Shown here: positions 6,755 to 14,633 of the stretch, in pieces
Layout of the letters: each line of letters starts with the position of its first letter
How positions within the stretch are numbered: position 1 is the first letter of the stretch
Source of the DNA: Thermoplasmatota archaeon
GTDB taxonomy: Archaea; Thermoplasmatota; Penumbrarchaeia; Penumbrarchaeales; Penumbrarchaeaceae
NCBI GenBank assembly: GCA_030591285.1
Contig: JAUVBH010000009.1
Span: 1-16,981 of the forward strand
Reading direction: 5' to 3'
Length of the DNA stretch: 16,981 bases
Notes under the pieces: generated by a model
Database searches by the model: none
What the model was told of the DNA's origin: nothing
The model's input: only the letters and a program-made list of their open reading frames with translations
Made by a program: the position numbers and the translations under genes

Positions 6755-7408
6755 ATGTCCACAAAGGACCCATACGGCATCAAAAAGGACCTTAAGGTCC
6801 TCAAGGGAAGCTCGAAAAAACACAAGGCTAGATTGGAGGGTCAATTCCTCGGCATCATGCCCGGTCCTGAACTTGCCTCTGAAAAAAGTGGATCAAGCTC
6901 AAGTGAAAGGTCCTACATTGTCAAAGGTGTCAAGGACCCGGTACTGAAGATCGATCTGAACGTTGAGGATATCAAAGAGGAAATGGGACCCTTTCTGGAA
7001 ATGCTCCACCTCATTGGCTTGGATCCACGAGAGGGGGATTTCGATGTTCTTTCCACTCTGGATAAAGTTCTAAGGGCGCTCGCAAAGGCAAAATTCAGGA
7101 ACCTTGCAGAACTGAAATTCAATGGAAAGCTCATGTACGACCATCCCGAGGACGAATGGGATCTCAAGAAGGTACTGAAGAACCTCAAGGAGATGGCCGA
7201 GGATGGGAACATGGAAGAGGCTGAGGCCAAGGTGATCCAGCAGGAAGAAGGAGATACAGAAGCCTTGGTGAAGGTGGACAAGGTCCATACCGAGCTAACT
7301 CACGATATTTATATCAAATTCGACGGAGAATTGGATGGGGAGATGTTCCGTAGGGTCATCAACTATCTGGAGGACCATCTGGAGATCCAGGAACTGATCG
7401 GTGCTTGA
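6755..7408 (+). CDS. Unknown charged cytosolic protein, 217 aa
   Basis: I do not recognise this family. It is soluble and highly charged, with no TM, signal or cysteine motif. The N-terminal ~50 residues are basic and end in a Ser-rich linker. A mixed strand/helix segment follows, then an acidic helical region (DEWDLKKVLKNLKEMAEDG; EEAEAKVIQQEEGD). The last ~40 residues look like a beta-alpha unit (HDIYIKFDGELDGEMFRRVINYLEDH). The frame is open to a TTG at 6698, but no ribosome-binding site supports that. The ATG at 6755 sits at leaderless distance from a TATA box. It diverges from the four-gene cassette across about 140 bases, and its stop is two bases from that of the zf-TFIIB gene. Confidence 0.65.
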   Translation: MSTKDPYGIKKDLKVLKGSSKKHKARLEGQFLGIMPGPELASEKSGSSSSERSYIVKGVKDPVLKIDLNVEDIKEEMGPFLEMLHLIGLDPREGDFDVLSTLDKVLRALAKAKFRNLAELKFNGKLMYDHPEDEWDLKKVLKNLKEMAEDGNMEEAEAKVIQQEEGDTEALVKVDKVHTELTHDIYIKFDGELDGEMFRRVINYLEDHLEIQELIGA

Positions 7409-7410
7409 GA

Positions 7411-7836
7411 TCATTTCTTTACTTTGGTGATCCGCTTCAATCCGCTGAAGACCTCTTTCAACCTGCTCTCTTTGAATGCGGCGAAATCCTTGTCCTGAAG
7501 CTGTTTCAGCTCACCATGATCAAGCCATAATCCACCGCAATCATCACAGTGGTCAACTTCGAGATCCTCGATGAACTTCAAAGATATCTTACCACCACAC
7601 CTTGGACAGACAGTTTTGCTCCATGACTGAATTCCTTCTGTTCTCTTGAGGTTCTTATCGATCACATTGGTTTTGATGTACTTATTGAGCTCACCCTTAT
7701 CAAACCAATAACTATGGCACTGGATGCAGAAATCTATAGTGATGTTGGGTCCAGTGACCTCGACCTCTTCTTTCCTCATATATATCTCGCATCTTGGGCA
7801 CTTGATCTTCTCATCTTTTTTTGTATTCATCACCAT
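7411..7836 (-). CDS. Protein with two zf-TFIIB-type zinc ribbons
   Basis: 141 residues made of two zf-TFIIB-like repeats. The first is CPRC...FCIQCHSYWFDKGEL and the second CPRC...HCDDCGGLWLDHGEL, separated by ~30 residues. Each repeat has a CxxC pair, a second CxxC pair and the family's W-x-D-x-GEL ending. Such proteins are common in archaea and bacteria; their role is mostly unknown despite the name, and they are not transcription factor B. In the first repeat HS replaces the usual GG before the aromatic-Trp segment. The ATG at 7836 has GAGGGG five bases upstream. A TATA box (7891-7902) lies in the gap after NOG1. Confidence 0.85.
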   Translation of the reverse strand: MVMNTKKDEKIKCPRCEIYMRKEEVEVTGPNITIDFCIQCHSYWFDKGELNKYIKTNVIDKNLKRTEGIQSWSKTVCPRCGGKISLKFIEDLEVDHCDDCGGLWLDHGELKQLQDKDFAAFKESRLKEVFSGLKRITKVKK

Positions 7837-7890
7837 ATGGACCCCTCAATTGAATTATCTTGATATCTGAAGGAGGCAAAAAGTGATAAT

Positions 7891-7902
7891 GGAATATTTA
7901 AG
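7891..7902 (-). promoter_or_regulatory. TATA box of the zf-TFIIB gene
   Basis: CTTAAATATTCC on the minus strand, between the NOG1 stop and the zf-TFIIB start. It predicts a leader of about 30-35 bases containing GAGGGG. Confidence 0.45.
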
Positions 7903-7938
7903 AGTTGTTCGGGAGTTCTTGTCACTGTAGAATAAGCG

Positions 7939-8982
7939 TCAGAATTCGGACTCAAAGTTCTCCCAGGGTTTTTCCTCGTTCTTCATCATGATGGTGACGA
8001 TGGATCTCTTAAGAGAATCCAACCCATCCCCGGAGCTTGCAGAAAGCTCAAGGTAGGATAAGCATCTGCTTCCCATCAACTTGACAACATCATCGATCTC
8101 CGAGGTATCAACACCCTCAGGAATGTCAAGGTCAGATTTATTTGAAAGAACTATGAAATCCATGTCCGGGACCGATTCGATGATGGAGACCAGAAGCTCC
8201 AGTTGAGGAGCAAGGGGGAAACCACAATGACCTGTTGGGTCCAAAACAAATACACCGACATTGGTCAATAGCGTCAGAGCAAGTATTGCCTGCTTCTCAA
8301 TCATATTCCTCTTATCAAAGGATCTGTCTAGAAGACCAGGTGTGTCAACTATCTGATATCTTGTTCGGTTGACATCGAAATATCCAACAGTAAGTTCCTG
8401 GGTTGTGAATGGGTATGAAGCAACCTTTGGATCTGCTGTGGAGATCTCCCTCACCAGCTGAGATTTACCAACGCTGGGGTAACCTGCAACAACGATCGTT
8501 GGATGCTTTGTAGGGATCGATGGAAGTTCCTTGAACTTCTCCCTGACCTCTCCAAGGTAAAGCAGGTCCTCTTCGAGATCATACACCATGGATGAGATCC
8601 TGCCGAAAGCCTCCTTCCTTTTGAGGTCCATGTACTCGGGTTTTGAAGTTCTGGTGATCTGGCGGATCGTCTTGGTCTTTATGATCCCGACCTGCTTCTT
8701 CGTACCGTCAAGACGACCGAGTATCCTCTTCACCTCTCCAATGGGTGTCAACAGATCGATCAAGGAAATGTAGAAAGGAGGGAGATTATCGAATGAAGGG
8801 AAAGCTTTGACGAATTTCTCCAGAGTAGATTCAACTATACCTGCGAAGGAGTCGACCTTGGACTTGTTCAGTTTCTGCATCCGAAACCTGAAATCTGGAT
8901 CTGTTATCTGAACCTTCATAGACCTATTGTTGGCCTTGTTTAGGATCTCCTGGGATCTGAGTATTGTCGGTATCTTGAACAT
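7939..8982 (-). CDS. NOG1-family GTPase, large ribosomal subunit assembly
   Basis: NOG1 is an Obg-like GTPase acting on the pre-50S/60S particle. The 347-residue product has the ~160-residue helical N-terminal domain followed by the G domain. G1 is GYPSVGKS (about 167-174), the G2 region SYPFTTQ, G3 DTPGL (213-217), G4 NKSD (281-284) and a G5-like ELSASSGDG. The DPTGHCGFPL stretch after G3 is typical of the family. The frame is open to 9057, but homologues begin close to the MFKIPTIL stretch, so I use the ATG at 8982. That start lies inside the 3' end of the upstream surface-protein gene (59-base overlap, different frame). No good Shine-Dalgarno sequence is seen, so coupling to the upstream gene is possible. 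Confidence 0.9.
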   Translation of the reverse strand: MFKIPTILRSQEILNKANNRSMKVQITDPDFRFRMQKLNKSKVDSFAGIVESTLEKFVKAFPSFDNLPPFYISLIDLLTPIGEVKRILGRLDGTKKQVGIIKTKTIRQITRTSKPEYMDLKRKEAFGRISSMVYDLEEDLLYLGEVREKFKELPSIPTKHPTIVVAGYPSVGKSQLVREISTADPKVASYPFTTQELTVGYFDVNRTRYQIVDTPGLLDRSFDKRNMIEKQAILALTLLTNVGVFVLDPTGHCGFPLAPQLELLVSIIESVPDMDFIVLSNKSDLDIPEGVDTSEIDDVVKLMGSRCLSYLELSASSGDGLDSLKRSIVTIMMKNEEKPWENFESEF

Positions 8983-11530
8983 CTTGATTCTTTTGGGCCA
9001 CACCACCTGGTGTATTTGAAGGTTCCGTATTCGCTTGAGGAGGGGGTCCTTCAGCAAAAGGCTGCTTGGGTTGTTCTACCACAGGGTTTACTGCTTCTGG
9101 TATAGTTACAGCTGGAACAGTATCTTTTGGTTTTGGTGGTTTCGGAGCATTTACCGGATCTGGTCGATGATATGAAGCATCGTTGGTTATTTGATCCCCC
9201 TGTGGAATGGGAGCTGGAGGAGGTGTTTGAACACCGCTGCCGGAAGATGCGTCTGGAGGCGCAGGTGGCAACGACATTTCCGGAGTAGGAGCCAATGCAG
9301 CAACCTGTGGTGGAGGTGCAAGTTCATATGGCAATGCTGGAGCAGGCATCATATCGCTCTCGGACCTTCTTCTCAAAAGGAAAGCTCCTCCAATGGCGAT
9401 GACAGCAAGGAGAATTACGAGAGATAGAAGGATCATCAAGATCAATAATGTGTTATCATCAGAGGTCCCTGAACCAGTTCCTGATGGCTTCACAGGTTCC
9501 TGTTGAATTTCGATCTCCAGGGTTTCGTTGAACCACACTTCACGTCCTACATCATCAATGACCATGACACTTCCGGTTGCGGGTGTGCCATCAACCTGGT
9601 ATACTCCGGTCCATATCCCAATGTCGGCAGGGTCTTCTATTCTACCCTGGACCATAAGGTCTCCTGAACTGGAGTAAAGCAGAATGTAAACTTCTGAAGG
9701 TAATGTTGCACCTGGTCCTTTGCCCAGAGATACTTCGATGGAAGCGTTGTTATTGATATCTATGAAGACCTCACCGGTATTCAAGAAGGGAGTGTCCGCA
9801 TCAAGTTTGAAGACCGCAGTTACATTGAACCAGGCAACCTCGCCATCGGGATCGGTGACCTTGAGCTCGAGATCGTATGAACCCAGAGGCCAGTTTCCAT
9901 CCGTTGAAACTCTGATGTTGAAGGATCCTTCTCCCCTCTTGTCGAAGAACAGTTCCTTCTCATATTCCCCATCTGCCGAATAAACCCAACCTTGAACGAT
10001 TGGTCCTGACCCAATGGAATCAAGATCATTAACGCTGACCGTCAATGTTGTTGATGTGCTCCGTAGGAATGTCTCCCCGAATACACCCGGACCATGTGGA
10101 TAGTTGATGTAAACACTCTCGATCTCCGGTACAAGATTGTATACCTCGAAAGCAGAGGAGATCTGAAGTTCATCACCATCATTTTCATCGTCCTCGTATT
10201 TCAGTTCCAGAGAGTAATTACCCAGAAGAAGGTCTTTCCCATGGATCTCAAGTTCCATGACCCCACCTGATATCAGATTGAAATCAGAAGAGTGGACGAC
10301 GGAAGCATATGGCGATCCTAAAGGCCCATACACCGTTGCTTCAATACTCTCTGAGGGTAATCCTTCAGGATCAGTGTACTGGATAACAAAGACAGCAGAT
10401 CCCAACCTGGTGATCCGGGATCCGGTTCCATTAAGGATCTCCAGCAATGGTGGTCTGTTATAGGATCTTACCAGATCTGACCATGATCCATCACCATTGT
10501 CCCGATCGACAGCTCTTGCGTGGAAGGACCAGGTCAGGGTTGGGTCCCCCGGTGGGATCTTGAAAACATAAATTGCAGACCAATTTGAGATCATGTGGCT
10601 TTCCAATGGTGACAGTTTGGTTCCAGATGGACGTTCCGCGTAAACATCCAACTCAAGGGATCCATCTGGAGTATCAGGGTCCACCCAGGTAAGGTTCAAT
10701 TCAACCAATCCACCCCTTTCGATCACAGAATGCGATAGATCCCCAATTACCGTTGGGTCCAGATTCACCACTTTGATGGATGGTCCCAGGTCTACAGAAT
10801 CGTAGCTGCCCCAATGATCGATATAATTTACCTCCAGGGAGTGAAATCCAAGTGAAGCGTTCCATGGTGGAATGAACAGATAGGTTGCCTCCAGGGAGGT
10901 CGTATTGCTATTTGTCCAGTTCAATACTGGAGTATAGGTAAGTCCCAATGGATCAGTTATGATGATCTCAAGCATCTCAAGAGAGACATCACCATCCTGG
11001 TCCTCTATGGATACTTGAATTTGAAGAGGATCTGTCCTTCCGATCTGCGTTTTGGGAAGGTTTACATCAAGTTCGGGGATGTTATTCACTTCAAGTATAC
11101 TTTCGAACTCGTTGTTCTTCTCATCATATTCCCATACCTCATTGTCAATATCCAGAACAACTGAGAAGAGGTGGGTTCCAATTATCTGATACTCATCCGA
11201 TGAGATATTAAGATATATCTTGCCACCAGGAGGGATGTCGACAAGCTCATCATAGAACTTCACTCCACCCTCCATGTATAGTTCTACCTTCCCCTGTTCC
11301 ACCGATCGGTTGCCTTTGTTATGCACAACAAAGGTTACCCAGGGCACACCATCGTCATCCACCCAGGTTGATATCGGTTCCTCATCAAGTGCGGGGCCCA
11401 TGTCAGCTCTTTCATTGATGAAAGGTGTACATTTGGGATCACCGATCACGGTCCCCATCCATGAAACGAATGGAGAGCCCATCCAGAATGATTCTGCGAT
11501 GCTGTAACCTAGGTAGTAGGCCGGGATCAA
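8924..11530 (-). CDS. Surface protein, C-terminal part after in-frame TGA: CARDB/Ig-like repeats, TM, Pro-rich tail
   Basis: This frame continues the gene at 11576-13018 in the same phase; one TGA separates them. The frame is open from 11575; 11530 is merely a TTG with no ribosome-binding site. The first ~35 residues (AYYLGYSIAESFWMGSPFVSWMGTVIGDP) are the end of the TIGR03790-like domain begun before the TGA, so this part did not evolve as its own gene. A CARDB-like domain follows (about 55-145), then four or five Ig/PKD-like beta repeats (150-690) with DxDGD and TDPDG motifs. One TM helix (about 694-719), a basic RRR stop and a 146-residue Pro/Ala/Gln-rich, probably cytosolic tail complete it. 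It is either a nonsense-mutated gene half, a sequence error, or the readthrough product. Confidence 0.75.
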   Translation of the reverse strand: MIPAYYLGYSIAESFWMGSPFVSWMGTVIGDPKCTPFINERADMGPALDEEPISTWVDDDGVPWVTFVVHNKGNRSVEQGKVELYMEGGVKFYDELVDIPPGGKIYLNISSDEYQIIGTHLFSVVLDIDNEVWEYDEKNNEFESILEVNNIPELDVNLPKTQIGRTDPLQIQVSIEDQDGDVSLEMLEIIITDPLGLTYTPVLNWTNSNTTSLEATYLFIPPWNASLGFHSLEVNYIDHWGSYDSVDLGPSIKVVNLDPTVIGDLSHSVIERGGLVELNLTWVDPDTPDGSLELDVYAERPSGTKLSPLESHMISNWSAIYVFKIPPGDPTLTWSFHARAVDRDNGDGSWSDLVRSYNRPPLLEILNGTGSRITRLGSAVFVIQYTDPEGLPSESIEATVYGPLGSPYASVVHSSDFNLISGGVMELEIHGKDLLLGNYSLELKYEDDENDGDELQISSAFEVYNLVPEIESVYINYPHGPGVFGETFLRSTSTTLTVSVNDLDSIGSGPIVQGWVYSADGEYEKELFFDKRGEGSFNIRVSTDGNWPLGSYDLELKVTDPDGEVAWFNVTAVFKLDADTPFLNTGEVFIDINNNASIEVSLGKGPGATLPSEVYILLYSSSGDLMVQGRIEDPADIGIWTGVYQVDGTPATGSVMVIDDVGREVWFNETLEIEIQQEPVKPSGTGSGTSDDNTLLILMILLSLVILLAVIAIGGAFLLRRRSESDMMPAPALPYELAPPPQVAALAPTPEMSLPPAPPDASSGSGVQTPPPAPIPQGDQITNDASYHRPDPVNAPKPPKPKDTVPAVTIPEAVNPVVEQPKQPFAEGPPPQANTEPSNTPGGVAQKNQDVQDTDNTQIPGDPKQGQQ

Positions 11531-11575
11531 GATGTGAGCTCTGGATATGGCTGTGATGAATGGTTCCCAGGTGTA

Positions 11576-11578
11576 TCA
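11576..11578 (-). other. In-frame TGA interrupting the surface-protein gene (codon 481)
   Basis: The codons around it read GGG ATC AAA TGA TAC ACC TGG GAA CCA. Translation on both sides is in one frame: ...DGVTGIK * YTWEPFITAISRAH. As I recall the family, a glycine is usual here (GVTGxKGYxxEP), and TGA is one base from GGA. TGA is a normal stop in at least ten other genes of this window, so the code as a whole is not changed. Confidence 0.9.
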
Positions 11579-13018
11579 TTTGATCCCTGTCACACCATCT
11601 TTAATGATATCTGCTACGAGAGACTGTCCATGCCATGTTCCATAGGTCATGGATCTTCCACCGGTGGAAACGATGGTTTCAGCGATGGATCCATCCAACC
11701 ACTCATTGTGTGGGCGGACGACCCTTAGATTGAAAGCATCGAAGTATGCAACCCCATCTCCAAGAAGTTCAACGATGATCCGGATAAGAACAACAGAGGA
11801 TTCGTTCTCTATTGGGTCTTGATAAGCATCGAAACCCCTATTTCCGGTCCTGTTCGCAAGTGTGTGGGTCCATTTGAGGTTCATCTGCTGATCATATCCT
11901 TCAAGAAGGATCCGGGCACCTGGAGAGGTCACTCCGGATATGCTCATCCTTCCATCGGAGATATATCGATGATCTTGATAATTCACGGTTACATCCTGGT
12001 ATGCCCTCAGGGTGCCTGCGTTGGTCCTTTCCAGCTTAAGGGACCACGTTCCGGATTGTGTTGATTCAGATGATCTGACGATCAGTCCTCCAGACTCGTC
12101 ATAGATCCATCCAGTGGCTTGGGTTCCGGTACCGGTTTCGAAACCACCATTGGACATCTGACCCTGGCTCCAGCTACCATCGTTGGATCCCCAGGAGTAA
12201 TAGGCCATGGTGTCCGACCAATCGGTCTTGAAATCGTTCGTGGCGTCCAGGTAGCTGGGATACCCCTCTTCCTTGAGCCAGTTGTCGGCTTGAAGCATCC
12301 AATCATTGCCCTGCTTGTATCCACTGGACCCATTCTTTCTGGGATCCATATCCAGAAGGGCGTTACCCCTTACCCCAAAGGAGGTCTCAGCTTTGTCTAC
12401 AAGACCCATTGCTTCTTCTTTCGTGTATCCGGTCAACCTGGTGACCAATCTGATACTATAATCCTCTCTCGAGAAGGGTTCTCCCGCTCCTGCATACGGG
12501 TTATTTGACCAGTAACTGTTGTGAACGGTGTGCTCAAGATTGCTATTTAGGAGCATTAGCTCGGAATCCACAGAAGCCTGCCTCCAACTGGTACCTGAAA
12601 CCCTGAGGGGGACACCTTTCGTCGTCACCATATAATTGATCTTATCTGTGATGTCCCTTTCAGATAAGTTCTCATCCACCTGTCTGGCAAGCTCATCATA
12701 TTCCAACGGAGTGATGGTTTCTCGGTTCGGGACGGAGATATTGATGATATTTACCTCCGGTATATCCCGCTTGAGTGCGAAATAGGTCCCGATCTCCTTT
12801 GAGATCTCTGAATTATCGTTTACTATCAGAGCCACATCCTCGTATGTGATCAATCCATTGTAGAGACCACCTGTTGTATTGTTGGAAGGTTCACTTATAG
12901 GTGAGGATGAAATGACAATATCCGGACTAACTGGAGAGGACGCACTCACATTTACCGTGGTTAGGGATGAGACGACTAACAGTAAAATGAGAGCGAAATG
13001 GATAACTCTGCGGTCCAT
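11576..13018 (-). CDS. Secreted TIGR03790-like surface protein, N-terminal part up to TGA
   Basis: 480 residues. The start is the ATG at 13018, chosen over 13051 because GGAGG lies seven bases upstream and a signal peptide begins directly (MDRRVIHFALILLLVVSSL, cleavage near SAS). The mature part matches the TIGR03790 family of unknown function. It contains EDVALIVNDNSEISKEIGTYFALKRDIPEVNI, a GVPLRVSG stretch, SVDSELMLL, NPYAGAG, RLVTRLTGYTKEEA and a final STGGRSMTYGTWHGQSLVADIIKDGVTG. About residues 290-420 form an inserted beta-rich, possibly carbohydrate-binding segment (NGGFETGTGTQATGW...). The frame ends at a TGA in the middle of the conserved domain and resumes at once in the same frame. 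The full gene would cover 8924-13018. Confidence 0.85.
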   Translation of the reverse strand: MDRRVIHFALILLLVVSSLTTVNVSASSPVSPDIVISSSPISEPSNNTTGGLYNGLITYEDVALIVNDNSEISKEIGTYFALKRDIPEVNIINISVPNRETITPLEYDELARQVDENLSERDITDKINYMVTTKGVPLRVSGTSWRQASVDSELMLLNSNLEHTVHNSYWSNNPYAGAGEPFSREDYSIRLVTRLTGYTKEEAMGLVDKAETSFGVRGNALLDMDPRKNGSSGYKQGNDWMLQADNWLKEEGYPSYLDATNDFKTDWSDTMAYYSWGSNDGSWSQGQMSNGGFETGTGTQATGWIYDESGGLIVRSSESTQSGTWSLKLERTNAGTLRAYQDVTVNYQDHRYISDGRMSISGVTSPGARILLEGYDQQMNLKWTHTLANRTGNRGFDAYQDPIENESSVVLIRIIVELLGDGVAYFDAFNLRVVRPHNEWLDGSIAETIVSTGGRSMTYGTWHGQSLVADIIKDGVTGIK

Positions 13019-13058
13019 GGGGTATCCTCCAGGGTAGCTGATAGCATTCAATGTACTT

Positions 13059-13068
13059 CGATATAATC
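13059..13068 (-). promoter_or_regulatory. TATA-like element of the surface-protein gene
   Basis: GATTATATCG on the minus strand, 40-50 bases before the ATG at 13018. It leaves room for a short leader that includes the GGAGG site. Confidence 0.4.
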
Positions 13069-13095
13069 ATAACGGTTAAATCTATGAACTTAAAC

Positions 13096-13623
13096 CTACC
13101 TTTTCTCTACTTCCCTCATGATGTTCTTGATCTCCAGAAGGAAATCAGATAGAGCCATACCATCTTCCCACACCATCACATAGTTGCCTCCCCGGGTAGG
13201 CTTCATTGATGGGATCTTGGAATTGAGAACCCTTGAAAAATATCTCAATCCACCTACCTGCAGGGTGAATATCCTCCAAGGATCACCTCTGAATCCTTTG
13301 AAGCGGTAGGCATAGACAGGAAATGTGTTAGCTTTCCTGCAATCTTCCATGAACTGGCCAAGCTGTTCTTTCAATCTTGGCTGGCTCAGATATATCTTTG
13401 GATGGATGGAGGATTTTACCTCAATAGGAAATGAAAGTTCTCCTCTGAGGGCCACTAGGTCTACTCCAAAAGAACCGGCTCCCCTGACCACCATGAAAGG
13501 ATACCTCTCCATTACACTGTAACCGAGGCATTCAAGACCACTACAGGTCTTCTTCATCTTGACCAGAGCTTGAAGGTCGCCGCTGAGGAGCCTTTTAAGC
13601 TCACGTTCGAAATCTACTCCCAT
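13096..13623 (-). CDS. Hjc-like Holliday junction resolvase / PD-(D/E)XK nuclease
   Basis: A 175-residue nuclease-fold protein. It has FERELKRLL at the N-terminus (E6, R7), then RGAGSFGVDLVAL with D55, then FPIEVKSS with E68 and K70. The D55-E68 spacing of 13 and the E-x-K pair equal those I recall for archaeal Hjc (D33, E46, K48), and the ERE start fits as well. Hjc cuts four-way DNA junctions in recombination. Between the N-terminal Glu and the Asp there are ~25 more residues than in Hjc, including CSGLEC. The C-terminus is also longer (Hjc is ~120-130 aa). It may be an Hjc relative with another substrate. The ATG at 13623 follows a TATA box at leaderless distance. Confidence 0.72.
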   Translation of the reverse strand: MGVDFERELKRLLSGDLQALVKMKKTCSGLECLGYSVMERYPFMVVRGAGSFGVDLVALRGELSFPIEVKSSIHPKIYLSQPRLKEQLGQFMEDCRKANTFPVYAYRFKGFRGDPWRIFTLQVGGLRYFSRVLNSKIPSMKPTRGGNYVMVWEDGMALSDFLLEIKNIMREVEKR

Positions 13624-13644
13624 CCAACCTTCGATCTCTTGAGA

Positions 13645-13655
13645 GAATATAAAAG
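13645..13655 (-). promoter_or_regulatory. TATA box of the Hjc-like gene
   Basis: CTTTTATATTC on the minus strand is centred ~27 bases before the ATG at 13623. This predicts a transcript starting next to the start codon. Confidence 0.5.
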
Positions 13656-13685
13656 AAAATAGTTGGGGAGTTGACCGAACCTACC

Positions 13686-14624
13686 CTAAAGTTTCTCAAG
13701 CCACGTGGGATTGTCGATCTTCATCTCCTTGAGACCGATCATCTGTCTGATCAGCTTCCCGGCAAGCCCCGGAGTGATATGAGCTTCGATATCGGGAGTT
13801 ACCTCCATGATATCCATTGCCAGCGTGTTCTTGTATAGACCTTCAAGGATCCGAAGAACATCCAATGATGATATTCCCCATGGTTCAGGGGTTCCTGTAC
13901 CCGGAGCATAGCATGGATCCAAGCAGTCAATATCAATTGAAAGATAAGTTGGTCTTTCCCTTATCGAATATCCAGAGTCCCAGTCATCAAGGATCCCGGT
14001 TATCCCATGACCGTTTACCTGCCTGGAGGTCACATATCTCAGCCCGAGCTTCTCAGCTTCCTCGAACTCTTCTTTGGATCCGGACCGGGCCCCGATAACG
14101 AAGATGGAATCACTACCCCACTTTTCAAGAAGTCGCCTGGTGACACATGCATGTGAGTGGGGGTTGTCTAAATATTCGTCTCTGAAATCGAGGTGAGCAT
14201 CGACTATTACTGCAATACCACCCCTTCGGTGGTAGGTTTCCATGAAACCGTTCACAGATGCTTCTGTGATGGAATGTTCTCCTCCCATCATGAAAGGCAT
14301 CTTTTTCTCTTCCAGGATGAATTCCATCAGGGTTTCAACATCCTGGAGCATCTTAACCTGACCCTCTTCGGAATTATTGACCACCAGGTCTCCAATATCA
14401 CACATGGGAATATCAGCAAGGTCCACATCAAGATCCATAAGAAACGTCTCAAAATTATAGCTCTCAGCTCTTATGGAGATCGGAGCTCTTGCTGCTCCGG
14501 AAAGGTGGGAAACTGTGGCATCGTAAGGGACGCCGCAGATAACATATTTCGAACTATCGAACACAGAAGATGAATCTGCAAAAGTGGGGTCGACCTCGAC
14601 CAGGTCCACACCCTTTGAATTCAT
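13686..14624 (-). CDS. speB: Agmatinase / ureohydrolase (SpeB family)
   Basis: 312 residues of the arginase/agmatinase fold. All dimanganese ligands are present: GGEHS (H117), DAHLDFRD (D142, H144, D146) and SIDIDCLDP (D231, D233). Also present are GVPYDATVSHLSGAARAP at the start of the fold and DIMEVTPDIE near the end. The family cleaves agmatine to putrescine and urea. The ATG at 14624 has GAGGGG upstream that overlaps the stop of the aIF5A gene, nine bases away, so the two are one operon. In haloarchaea an agmatinase homologue has been implicated in making the deoxyhypusine/hypusine of aIF5A (from memory). The pairing here fits that role, so the natural substrate could be an agmatine-derived group on the aIF5A lysine as well as free agmatine. 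Confidence 0.9.
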   Translation of the reverse strand: MNSKGVDLVEVDPTFADSSSVFDSSKYVICGVPYDATVSHLSGAARAPISIRAESYNFETFLMDLDVDLADIPMCDIGDLVVNNSEEGQVKMLQDVETLMEFILEEKKMPFMMGGEHSITEASVNGFMETYHRRGGIAVIVDAHLDFRDEYLDNPHSHACVTRRLLEKWGSDSIFVIGARSGSKEEFEEAEKLGLRYVTSRQVNGHGITGILDDWDSGYSIRERPTYLSIDIDCLDPCYAPGTGTPEPWGISSLDVLRILEGLYKNTLAMDIMEVTPDIEAHITPGLAGKLIRQMIGLKEMKIDNPTWLEKL

Positions 14625-14633
14625 CGGAACCCC

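Noticed and set aside
8983..9057. Longer NOG1 start at 9057
   Set aside because: The extra 25 residues lie before the usual family start and deepen the overlap with the surface-protein gene.
11531..11575. A frameshift between the two halves of the surface-protein gene
   Set aside because: The two segments differ by a multiple of three bases and read in one frame; only a TGA separates them.
11819..12508. Open frames on the plus strand inside the surface-protein gene
   Set aside because: They show no start signals or recognisable domains and lie opposite a clearly coding strand.
13019..13051. Longer start of the surface protein at 13051
   Set aside because: The GGAGG site and the signal peptide both point to the ATG at 13018.
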